Assembly: GCA_002413385.1 (NCBI GenBank)
Contig: DHWW01000037.1
Span: forward strand, 1 to 5,481
Direction: 5' to 3'
Source: Granulicella sp. UBA5172
Lineage (GTDB): Bacteria > Acidobacteriota > Terriglobia > Terriglobales > Acidobacteriaceae
Length of the DNA: 5,481 nucleotides
The translations under genes were made by a program, and so were the position numbers. Shown here in pieces: positions 1 through 5,481 of this stretch. The notes beneath the pieces were generated by a model. That model saw only the letters and a program-made list of their open reading frames with translations. It ran no database searches and was not told the DNA's origin. Position 1 is the stretch's first letter. Every line of letters starts with the position of its first letter.

Positions 1-201
1 AAACCAAACCAGATAATAATTCCGAAAAGTTGGCATAATCCCAGTCCCCACTCTCTATAATTGAACTAGAGCCAAAAACCCAAAACGGTCCACACCACCC
101 CAAAACAGCTAACTCCCCTCGAATGAAAGTCATACCCTCGACACAGGATATACGCTATAACGGTGTTGCCGTGACACGGCTTCTGTGATTGAATTGTTCC
201 A
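1..201. other. Non-coding stretch left of the tRNA-like gene
   Basis: No convincing gene is visible on either strand. The only plus-strand ATG reading frame of note (123-188, 21 codons) has no ribosome binding site. The stretch is AT-richer than the right part of the window. It contains a short perfect hairpin sequence, GCCGTG-A-CACGGC, at 168-180, and a second CACGGC copy at 200-205. On the minus strand this hairpin lies just beyond the 3' end of the tRNA-like gene, but no T-run follows it, so calling it a terminator is weak. A minus-strand ATG at 36-34 opens a frame that runs off the window edge after 12 codons and cannot be judged. Confidence 0.4.
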
Positions 202-286
202 CGGCAGAGGGCGGGAGACTCGAACTCCATTCCGCCAAGAATCCGGGAATATAAAGCCCCGTCCTAGCACCAGCTAGACGCCCTCC
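202..286 (-). tRNA. tRNA-like gene with 8/4 cloverleaf, allo-tRNA candidate
   Basis: Read on the minus strand from 286, the sequence folds as a cloverleaf. The acceptor stem is 8 bp (GGAGGGCG at 286-279 with CGCCCTCT at 213-206, first pair G-U), followed by T at 278. The D arm is CTAG/CTAG with loop CTGGTG (277-264). The anticodon arm is CGGGG/TCCCG (261-257, 248-244). A variable-arm hairpin ATTC/GAAT (242-229) follows. The T stem is only 4 bp, GGAG/CTCC, around a canonical TTCGAGT loop (228-214). The discriminator is G205, followed by CCG rather than CCA. An acceptor+T branch of 8+4 with a variable-arm helix and G73 is the layout published for allo-tRNAs (serine type) and some tRNA-Sec. The anticodon loop is odd: 8 nt (CTTTATAT) with a fully paired stem, or 7 nt (CTTTATA, anticodon UUA) with a C-C mismatch. 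The anticodon is therefore left open. A decayed tRNA is the main alternative. Confidence 0.6.
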
Positions 287-289
287 GTC

Positions 290-318
290 TGAGCATCACA
301 ATTTTGTGATGCTACAAT
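290..318 (+). promoter_or_regulatory. Candidate promoter of the toxin-antitoxin operon
   Basis: TACAAT at 313-318 is a good -10 match. A poor -35 candidate, TGAGCA at 290-295, sits 17 bases upstream. Transcription would begin near 325, just ahead of the GGAG ribosome binding site (332-335) and the GTG start at 342. The perfect inverted repeat fills the spacer, where a bound repressor would block polymerase. The weak -35 keeps confidence low. Confidence 0.35.
293..312. promoter_or_regulatory. Perfect inverted repeat, probable operator of the TA operon
   Basis: GCATCACAA (293-301) and its exact reverse complement TTGTGATGC (304-312) are separated by TT. The repeat ends one base before a TACAAT hexamer and lies between two divergent units, the minus-strand tRNA-like gene and the plus-strand toxin operon. 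Type II antitoxins with HTH domains usually repress their own promoter by binding such palindromes, so the XRE protein encoded downstream is the likely ligand; that assignment is inferred. A hairpin in RNA is less likely to be the function, because the predicted transcript starts downstream of the repeat. Confidence 0.55.
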
Positions 319-341
319 TAATCCTGGGTGTGGAGCAAGCC

Positions 342-728
342 GTGTACGTCCTTTACGATTTCTGCAATCAGGGGGAGGACAATCTCATCTCAAAATGGGC
401 CGCTAAGGAAAGATTGGGTAAGCGCGAGAAAGCCACTTTGGATGTGAAGTTTGACGCCTTAGCTTTGCATGGAACCGATCTCATACCGAAGCTTTTGGCG
501 TCGGTTGACAATCAACCGGGGATCTTCAAACTTCGGATACAGACAACTCGAGCCCTGCGTCCTATGCTGTGCAAAGGAAGCGTGTTGATGGAAGAGGAGT
601 TCACTATTCTTTTGGGAAGCATAGAAGAGAACGGCAAGCTACGACCTCCCGCATCAGTAGCCACCACCAACAGAAACGAGCTACTTGCTGACAGCGATAG
701 GAGAGTTATCCATGAGCGATTTGAATAA
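342..728 (+). CDS. RelE/HigB-type toxin (phage Gp49-like family)
   Basis: Predicted 128-residue toxin of the RelE/ParE superfamily, Gp49-like branch. Members studied in this branch are usually ribosome-dependent mRNA endonucleases held inactive by a partner antitoxin. Visible marks are GIFKLRI at 60-66 (the family's G-x-Y/F-x-L-R strand), LRPMLC at 72-77, and the C-terminal strand EFTILLG at 86-92 followed by a basic helix with NRNELL. Where many relatives have HGFxKKTxKTP, this protein has GSIEENGKLRPP, so its active-site residues may differ. The GTG at 342 is chosen because GGAG (332-335) lies six bases ahead and the product then begins MYVLYDF, like the family N-terminus. A GTG at 306 or ATG at 309 would place coding sequence inside the inverted repeat. 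The last 17 bases overlap the antitoxin gene. The toxin comes first, as in HigBA-type operons. Confidence 0.75.
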   Translation: MYVLYDFCNQGEDNLISKWAAKERLGKREKATLDVKFDALALHGTDLIPKLLASVDNQPGIFKLRIQTTRALRPMLCKGSVLMEEEFTILLGSIEENGKLRPPASVATTNRNELLADSDRRVIHERFE

Positions 729-1248
729 AACATTGCGCCATTCGTTCCGTGATCCCGAGTACGCAGACTTGTACTCTGAATCGTTCTTGGACATGTTCCT
801 GGCGACACAAATTAAGGTTCTGAGAGAGCAGAGAGGCCTCAGCCAAAGTGAATTAGGGACATTGATCGGCACTACACAAGGTGGCGTTTCACGCATTGAA
901 GATGCGAACTATTCAGGGTGGAGCGTCAAGACTCTTAAGAAGATCGCACGCGCGCTAAGGGTTCGTTTGCGAATCTCAATGGAAGAGTTTGGAACTCTTC
1001 CTGATCAAGTAGTAGGGATGAATAAGGCATCACTGATGCGAGCCGCACATGAGAACGACGCAGTTCTATTTCCCGAAAAACTATCCGTTGAGTCTAAGGT
1101 TCGCAATATCTCCGAAGGCCGCTTAGAGGGCAAACAAATCTATGCAGCTGTTGACGATGATCGTTCGCAACAACTAGGCTCCGGCGGAGAATTGCCGACA
1201 CAATACGCAGTAAACACTGACAATCGATTTGGAGCGATGTATGGATGA
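712..1248 (+). CDS. XRE-family HTH antitoxin / autoregulator
   Basis: A 178-residue protein with one XRE/Cro-C1 helix-turn-helix at about residues 30-93. The segment REQRGLSQSELGTLIG is followed by the recognition-helix stretch TTQGGVSRIED, then by TLKKIARALRVRLRI. The 30-residue lead-in (RDPEYADLYSESFL) matches a common layout of toxin-associated XRE proteins, in which an FRDxEYxxxY motif precedes the HTH. The likely role is to neutralise the upstream toxin and repress the operon, probably at the inverted repeat 293-312; both are inferred from family and position. The C-terminal 85 residues have no motif I recognise; residues 144-175 are polar and probably disordered. ATG 712 is preferred over the in-frame ATG at 685 because AGGAGA (699-704) sits seven bases ahead. 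The gene overlaps the toxin by 17 bases and the next gene by 8. Confidence 0.8.
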   Translation: MSDLNKTLRHSFRDPEYADLYSESFLDMFLATQIKVLREQRGLSQSELGTLIGTTQGGVSRIEDANYSGWSVKTLKKIARALRVRLRISMEEFGTLPDQVVGMNKASLMRAAHENDAVLFPEKLSVESKVRNISEGRLEGKQIYAAVDDDRSQQLGSGGELPTQYAVNTDNRFGAMYG

Positions 1249-1582
1249 TATAAAGACAACACAGGAACAGGAACTGAAGTCATTCAATTGGAAATCCATT
1301 AGTGCTCCAGAAATCTACTCCAACTATTTTCACATTGGTTGGACGCTGGATGATGTGAGAATTACCCTCGGATCTCTCAAGGCGGAGAAAGTAAACACTA
1401 AGGATTACTTTGCAGAAGAGAAGGGCACGATCGTTTTGCCTTGGCGACAAGCGAAAAATCTTCACGACAGTCTCACCCGCATTTTGGCAGCCTATGAAGA
1501 TCGGAATGGAGTGATCAAGACTCTATTCTTGGCTGAGGTCGAGGAAAACAAAAAGGCACCGGAACCATCTCATGAAGGTTGA
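1241..1582 (+). CDS. DUF3467 domain protein
   Basis: A 113-residue protein that matches the DUF3467 pattern from about residue 24 to 92. EIYSNYFHIGWTLDDVRITLG corresponds to the family's Y-x-N-x-F-x-(V/I)-G...D-V-R-(I/L)-x-(F/L)-G signature. TIVLPWRQAKNL is the conserved hAK helix, and ILAAYEDRNGVI is the terminal helix ending in the YExxxGxI motif. The biochemical function of the family is not established to my knowledge. There are no membrane segments and no signal peptide. ATG 1241 is chosen over TTG 1229 because GGAG (1231-1234) lies six bases before it. The gene overlaps the antitoxin by 8 bases and the next small gene by 11, so it is almost certainly made with them. It may be a third component or modulator of the toxin-antitoxin module, but nothing in the sequence proves it. 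Confidence 0.75.
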   Translation: MDDIKTTQEQELKSFNWKSISAPEIYSNYFHIGWTLDDVRITLGSLKAEKVNTKDYFAEEKGTIVLPWRQAKNLHDSLTRILAAYEDRNGVIKTLFLAEVEENKKAPEPSHEG

Positions 1583-1718
1583 TAAAGACCAATTCGACAA
1601 CCTGTTGCATAAGATGACGCAAACTCAGCCTGAGCCGAAGAGCGCGATAAAGACGATAGGGGAAGCCGGGAAGACAATCCCCGCTACTCCCGAGCCGTCA
1701 ACTCCGCGTAAGGCATAG
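1572..1718 (+). CDS. Small 48-residue protein closing the TA operon
   Basis: An ATG frame of 48 codons starts 11 bases before the end of the DUF3467 gene. A GGA (1561-1563) eight bases upstream is a weak ribosome binding site, so coupling to the preceding gene is likely. The protein begins with an amphipathic helix-like segment (DQFDNLLHKMTQTQ), followed by a proline- and lysine-rich tail (PEPKSAIK, then TPEPSTPRKA). The pattern F-D-x-x-L-x-K-M followed by P-x-P-K resembles short proteins I recall as common companions of HTH/toxin genes, though I cannot name a family. Codon use is like that of the upstream genes and unlike cinA. It could be a peptide that binds one of the partners. A chance frame is possible but less likely, given the overlap. 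Confidence 0.5.
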   Translation: MKVDKDQFDNLLHKMTQTQPEPKSAIKTIGEAGKTIPATPEPSTPRKA

Positions 1719-1719
1719 T

Positions 1720-1937
1720 CTTCGCTCCGAGCATGTTCGCAAGCGTCATATTGAAGCGGTCAGCCTCCGCTCCCAGCTCAATAGCTTTGAGGGCCGCTAC
1801 ATCCGCCCGGTCGGCGTCCTCCTCCATACCAGCTCGACGAGTGGGAAGACCGCATCGCCGAAATCACCGAGCCGCATCCGCTCCAGCGCCATCCACGCAC
1901 AGCCTCTCGCGCTACCATCGAGTCAGACAAATGCTAG
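1720..1937 (+). pseudogene. Frameshifted 3' remnant of an unrecognised host gene
   Basis: Frame starting 1720 reads LRSEHVRKRHIEAVS and then FEGRYIRPVGVLLHT (about 1789-1830). From 1830 the sense appears to move to another frame, which reads QLDEWEDRIAEITEP and ends at TAG 1935-1937. Both pieces look protein-like: an Arg/Glu-rich helix, a hydrophobic strand, then an amphipathic helix. No start codon with a ribosome binding site is visible, and the DNA immediately to the left belongs to the accessory operon. The simplest reading is a gene that lost its 5' part at about 1719 and suffered a one-base loss or two-base gain near 1828-1832. The stop codon overlaps the cinA ATG by 7 bases, as would be expected of the former upstream operon partner. 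I do not recognise the family. Confidence 0.4.
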
Positions 1938-3187
1938 CCGAGATCATCGCCGTTGGTTCCGAGATGCTGACCCCTCACCGTCAGGACACCAACTCCCTCT
2001 ACCTCACCGCCGGTCTCAACGACCTCGGCGTTTCCGTCGCCTTCAAGACCATCGTCGGCGACAACCGCAAGCACCTCACCGCCGCGATCCGCATCGCCCT
2101 CCACCGCGCCGACATCGTCCTTCTCTCCGGCGGCCTCGGCCCCACCGAAGACGACCTCACCCGCGAGTGCCTCGCCGAGGCTCTCCACCTCGAACTCCAC
2201 CGCGACGAAGCCCTCCTCAACGGACTCCACCACCGCTTCGCCGCCCGCAACATGGCCATGCCGCCCAACAACGCCCGCCAGGCCGACGTCCTCGCCGGTG
2301 CCACCCTCCTCCCCAACACCAACGGCAGCGCCCCAGGCCAATGGCTCGACACCACCTTCGAAGGTTTTCGCAAGCTCGTCATCCTGCTTCCTGGACCACC
2401 CAAAGAGCTCAAGCCGCTCTTCGACAACGCCTGCAAGCAGCGCCTCGCCGCAACTCTCCCCAAGAACCATCTCGCTCGCCGCATCCTCCGCATGGCCCTC
2501 ATTCCAGAGAGCCAGGTCGACGCTCGCACCGCTCCCATCTACCAGCAGTTCCCCGACGTCGAAACCACCATCCTTGCCGGACGCGCCGAGATCCAGCTCC
2601 ACTTCCTCTGCGTCAAGCCCAGCCTCGCCGAAGCCGAAGCCCGCGTCGACGCCGTCCTCGACCTCGTCTCCACCGAGATGGGAGAGGACATCTTCTCCTT
2701 CAACGGCGAATCCCTCGAAGAGGTCGTTCTCCTCATGCTCGGTGTCCGCAACCACACCCTCGCCGTCGCCGAGAGCTGCACCGGAGGCTGGCTCGGCGAG
2801 CGCCTCACCGCAATCCCCAACAGCTCCCGCGTCTTCCTCGGTGGAGCCATCGCCTACTCCGACTGCAGCAAGACCGCCCTCGCCGACGTCCCTTCCTACC
2901 TCCTCGAAGAGCATGGCGCAGTCAGCGATCCAGTCGCCCGAGCCCTCGCCGAGGGCATTCGCCGCCGCACCGGAAGCACTCTCGCCCTCGCCATCACCGG
3001 AATCGCCGGCCCGGCGGCCATCGCCCACGGCCCCGACGCCGCCAAGCCCGTAGGCCTCGTCTACATCGCCCTCACCGACGGCGAAGATACCCAGGTCAAG
3101 CAACTCCACATCACCGGCGATCGCGAGCGAGTCCGCCTCTGGTCCACACAACACGCCCTCGAGATGCTTCGTCACTACCTCCAGTAA
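1931..3187 (+). CDS. cinA: CinA: nicotinamide-nucleotide amidohydrolase / CinA-family protein
   Basis: A 418-residue two-domain CinA protein of normal length. The N-terminal MoCF-like domain (about 1-170) opens with MLAEIIAVGSEML and carries SGGLGPTEDD (66-75) and LPGPPKEL (153-160). In characterised relatives it hydrolyses ADP-ribose. The C-terminal PncC domain (about 265-418) carries AESCTGGWLGERL with Ser282 as probable nucleophile, FLGGAIAYS (302-310), Lys314, HGAVSD (328-333) and AITGIAGP (354-361). It would deamidate nicotinamide mononucleotide in pyridine-nucleotide salvage. The loop after GIAGP reads AAIAHGPDAAKPVG instead of the usual glycine-rich GGGTxxKPVG, so it is slightly long. 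ATG 1931 is chosen because the family starts at this motif; the 66 in-frame codons upstream are low-complexity Arg/Ser/Ala. The ribosome binding site is weak, and the start overlaps the remnant stop codon, suggesting inherited coupling. Confidence 0.93.
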   Translation: MLAEIIAVGSEMLTPHRQDTNSLYLTAGLNDLGVSVAFKTIVGDNRKHLTAAIRIALHRADIVLLSGGLGPTEDDLTRECLAEALHLELHRDEALLNGLHHRFAARNMAMPPNNARQADVLAGATLLPNTNGSAPGQWLDTTFEGFRKLVILLPGPPKELKPLFDNACKQRLAATLPKNHLARRILRMALIPESQVDARTAPIYQQFPDVETTILAGRAEIQLHFLCVKPSLAEAEARVDAVLDLVSTEMGEDIFSFNGESLEEVVLLMLGVRNHTLAVAESCTGGWLGERLTAIPNSSRVFLGGAIAYSDCSKTALADVPSYLLEEHGAVSDPVARALAEGIRRRTGSTLALAITGIAGPAAIAHGPDAAKPVGLVYIALTDGEDTQVKQLHITGDRERVRLWSTQHALEMLRHYLQ

Positions 3188-3217
3188 CTTCCACTGGTAA
3201 ACTCATCAGCGGCACCT

Positions 3218-3861
<644 letters not shown>

Positions 3862-3865
<4 letters not shown>

Positions 3866-4858
3866 GCCGCATCGCTGTCATCGGCGCAGGTGCGTGGGGA
3901 ACCGCGCTGACCGTCTCGCTCGCACGTCGTAGCGGCCACAAACTCAGTCTCTGGGCCCACTCGCCGGACCACGCCGCGCAGCTCGCCGAAACCGGCGAGA
4001 ACACCCGTTACCTTCCCGGCTTCATCCTTCCCGCCGACGTCAGGATCACGCACAATCTCGCCCACGCCATCGCCGGCGCAGACATCCTTCTCTGCGTCAC
4101 GCCCTCCCAGGCCCTGCGCTCCATCATGGAGCAGATTGGTCCCCTCATCAGCAACAAGCAGATCCTCCTCTCCGCCAGCAAAGGCATCGAGGAGAAGACC
4201 TTCCTGCGCATGTCGCAGATCATGTTCGAGTACGCTCCGTCCAACCCCATCGGCACGCTCGGCGGCCCCTCCTTCGCCCAGGAAGTCGCCGCCGCCATGC
4301 CCACCGCCATCACCCTGGCGATCGACGACCCCACCCTCGGCAAGTCCCTGCAGGACGACTTCAGCTCTGCCTCGCTCCGCACCTATCGCAACGAAGACGT
4401 CATCGGTACCGAGCTCGGCGGAGCGCTCAAGAACGTCATCGCCCTCGCCGCCGGCATCGTCACCGGTCTCGAACTCGGCAACAACGCAACCTCCGCCCTC
4501 ATCACCCGCGGTATCGCCGAGATCACCCGCCTCACCATGGCCTGCGGAGGTCGTCGCGAGACCATGTCCGGCCTCTCCGGCATCGGCGATCTCGTCCTCA
4601 CCTGCACCGGAGGCCTCTCCCGCAATCGCACCGTCGGTGTCGAACTCGGCAAGGGCCGCAAGCTCGCCGACATCATCGCAGGCCTCAACGGCAAGGTCGC
4701 CGAAGGCGTCAGCACCACCACCGCAGCCCTCGGCCTCGCCCGCCGCTACGGCGTCGAGATGCCCATCACCGAGCAGAATGGCCGCCATCCTCCACGAGGA
4801 CAAAGCCCCCCTCGACGCCATCCGCGAACTCATGTCCCGCCCCGGCCGCACAGAGTAG
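3862..4858 (+). pseudogene. gpsA: GpsA: NAD(P)-glycerol-3-phosphate dehydrogenase, with a one-base frameshift near the 3' end
   Basis: This enzyme reduces dihydroxyacetone phosphate to sn-glycerol-3-phosphate, the substrate of PlsY encoded just upstream. The Rossmann start IAVIGAGAWGTAL has the GxGxxG motif at residues 8-13. Also visible are SASKGIE with Lys107, GGPSFAQEVA (134-143), GALKNVIALAAGI with Lys190, NNATSALITRGIAEITRL (207-224) and GLSGIGDLVLTCTGGLSRNR (237-256). After residue 305 (…MPITEQ) an extra A at 4777-4778 shifts the frame. Removing it restores QMAAILHEDKAPLDAIRELM and a stop at 4856-4858, giving 331 residues, the family norm. As written, the frame instead runs to 4881 with a 34-residue Arg/Pro-rich tail. 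GpsA is usually essential, and the site is under 700 bases from the adapter-bearing end, so a sequence error is likelier than real inactivation. AAGGTG (3851-3856) is the ribosome binding site, inside plsY. Confidence 0.93.
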
Positions 4859-4883
4859 CCGCACGTAGCCGAACAGCGTAGCC
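4855..4883 (+). repeat. Three GTAGCC copies after gpsA
   Basis: GTAGCC occurs at 4855-4860, 4865-4870 and 4878-4883, spaced 10 and 13 bases apart, across the repaired gpsA stop codon and into the gap before the decarboxylase gene. The units are short and the spacing is uneven. It is probably a minor slippage product rather than a binding-site array. Confidence 0.3.
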
Positions 4884-4916
4884 AGCGCCCTTCGCCCTTA
4901 CCTCCCAAGGATCCTC

Positions 4917-5446
4917 ATGACCCCCGAAGAGTTCCGCGAACACGGTCACCAACTCATCGACTGGCTCGCCGACTATCACGTAACCCTCGCCACCCGTCCC
5001 GTCATGAGCCCCGACCAGCCCGGCGACATCACCGCCCGCCTGCCCGCCACGCCGCCCGACCAGCCCGAGCCCTTCTCCAACGTTCTCTCCGACCTCGACA
5101 AACTCGTCCTCCCCGGCCTCACCCTCTGGCAGCACCCCAGCTTCTTCGGCTACTTCCCCTGCAACGCCCTCCTCGCCGGCGTCCTCGGCGACGTCGCCAG
5201 CACCGGCCTCGGCGTCCTCGGCATCTCCTGGCAATCCAGCCCCGCCATCACCGAAGTCGAAGACGTCGTCCTCGACTGGGTCCGCCAGATGACGGGCCTC
5301 TCTTCCGCCTGGCACGGCGTCATTCAGGACACCGCCTCCACCAGCACCCTCGTCGCCCTCATCACCGCCCGCGAGCGCGCCACCAGCTACGCCCTCAGCC
5401 GCGGCGGCCTCCAGGCCGAACCTCACCCCCTCGCCATCTACGGGTC
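4917..5446 (+). CDS. Group II PLP-dependent decarboxylase, N-terminal part (contig-truncated)
   Basis: The first 176 codons of an aromatic-L-amino-acid decarboxylase-like (group II, fold type I) PLP enzyme; full-length relatives are about 450-490 residues. Visible marks are the N-terminal helix EEFREHGHQLIDWLADY, then LWQHPSFFGYFP (70-81), SSPAITEVEDVVLDW (107-121) and GVIQDTASTSTLVALITARERA (134-155), which carries residues that contact the cofactor phosphate in relatives. The PLP lysine lies beyond the truncation, so the substrate (aromatic amino acid, glutamate or other) cannot be assigned. AAGGA (4907-4911) five bases before ATG 4917 is a clear ribosome binding site. It lies 58 bases after the repaired gpsA stop and may be co-transcribed. 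Any database version of this protein ending in CLLYTSPSPRD carries translated adapter, not real residues. Confidence 0.88.
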
Positions 5447-5481
5447 CTGTCTCTTATACACATCTCCGAGCCCACGAGACC
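5447..5481. other. Illumina Nextera transposase adapter read-through (artefact)
   Basis: Bases 5447-5465 are the 19-base Tn5 mosaic-end sequence in the CTGTCTCTTATACACATCT orientation. They are followed by the 15-base Nextera read-2 tail CCGAGCCCACGAGAC (5466-5480). C5481 is probably the first base of the index read. The decarboxylase frame stays open through it and would translate as SCLLYTSPSPRD. This is library-preparation sequence that escaped trimming, so the true end of the contig is 5446. Confidence 0.98.

Noticed and set aside
1..36. Minus-strand ATG frame running off the left edge
   Set aside because: Only 12 codons are visible; purine-rich sequence precedes it, but this is too little to call a gene.
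53..71. CTCTA/TAGAG inverted repeat
   Set aside because: 5-base arms with a 9-base gap are expected by chance.
123..188. 21-codon plus-strand reading frame
   Set aside because: No ribosome binding site, no context and no recognisable motif.
1733..1930. 66-residue N-terminal extension of CinA
   Set aside because: The family begins at MLAEIIAVGSEML. The extension is Arg/Ser/Ala low complexity and is an out-of-frame reading of the gene remnant.
1..1930. Search for att direct repeats or a CRISPR array around the accessory part
   Set aside because: No copy of the tRNA 3' end recurs near the 1719 junction, no regularly spaced repeats are present, and no integrase is in the window.
1934..3175. 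Long minus-strand reading frame opposite cinA (413 codons)
   Set aside because: It is the antisense of a clear cinA gene in C-rich codons; the product is almost pure Gly/Glu/Ala/Val/Asp with no motif and no ribosome binding site.

Overview
The window has two compositionally different parts and ends in an artefact. From 1 to about 1719 the DNA is AT-richer with mixed codon use. From about 1720 to 5446 it is GC-rich, with C-dominated third positions on the coding strand (runs of CTC, GCC, ATC and ACC codons). The second style, together with the cinA-plsY-gpsA order, fits a member of the Acidobacteriota (Terriglobia-like); this is inferred from style, not from a marker gene. The last 35 bases are Illumina Nextera adapter read-through, so the contig really ends at 5446.

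Accessory part (1-1719). The first 200 bases hold no convincing gene. A minus-strand tRNA-like gene lies at 202-286. It folds as a cloverleaf with an 8-bp acceptor stem, a 4-bp T stem and a variable-arm hairpin. That is the 8/4 layout described for allo-tRNAs and some tRNA-Sec rather than the usual 7/5. Next to it, a perfect inverted repeat (293-312) abuts a TACAAT -10-like box. A tightly overlapping four-gene operon follows: a RelE/HigB-type (Gp49-like) toxin (342-728), an XRE-type helix-turn-helix antitoxin (712-1248), a DUF3467 protein (1241-1582) and a 48-residue protein (1572-1718). Overlaps of 17, 8 and 11 bases imply translational coupling. The module looks like a toxin-antitoxin system with two extra small components.

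Junction (1719-1937). Just after the operon the composition changes. The 3' remnant of an unrecognised host-type gene can be read in two frames, with its stop codon overlapping the cinA start. This suggests that the accessory segment replaced or truncated a gene next to cinA.

Host part (1931-5446). All genes are on the plus strand: cinA (nicotinamide-nucleotide amidohydrolase family), plsY and gpsA (the acyltransferase that makes lysophosphatidate and the dehydrogenase that supplies its glycerol-3-phosphate), then the first 176 codons of a group II PLP-dependent decarboxylase. plsY and gpsA overlap by ATGA and form one phospholipid-precursor unit. gpsA carries an apparent single-base insertion at 4777-4778 that changes its last 26 residues; a sequence error near the contig end is the simplest explanation.
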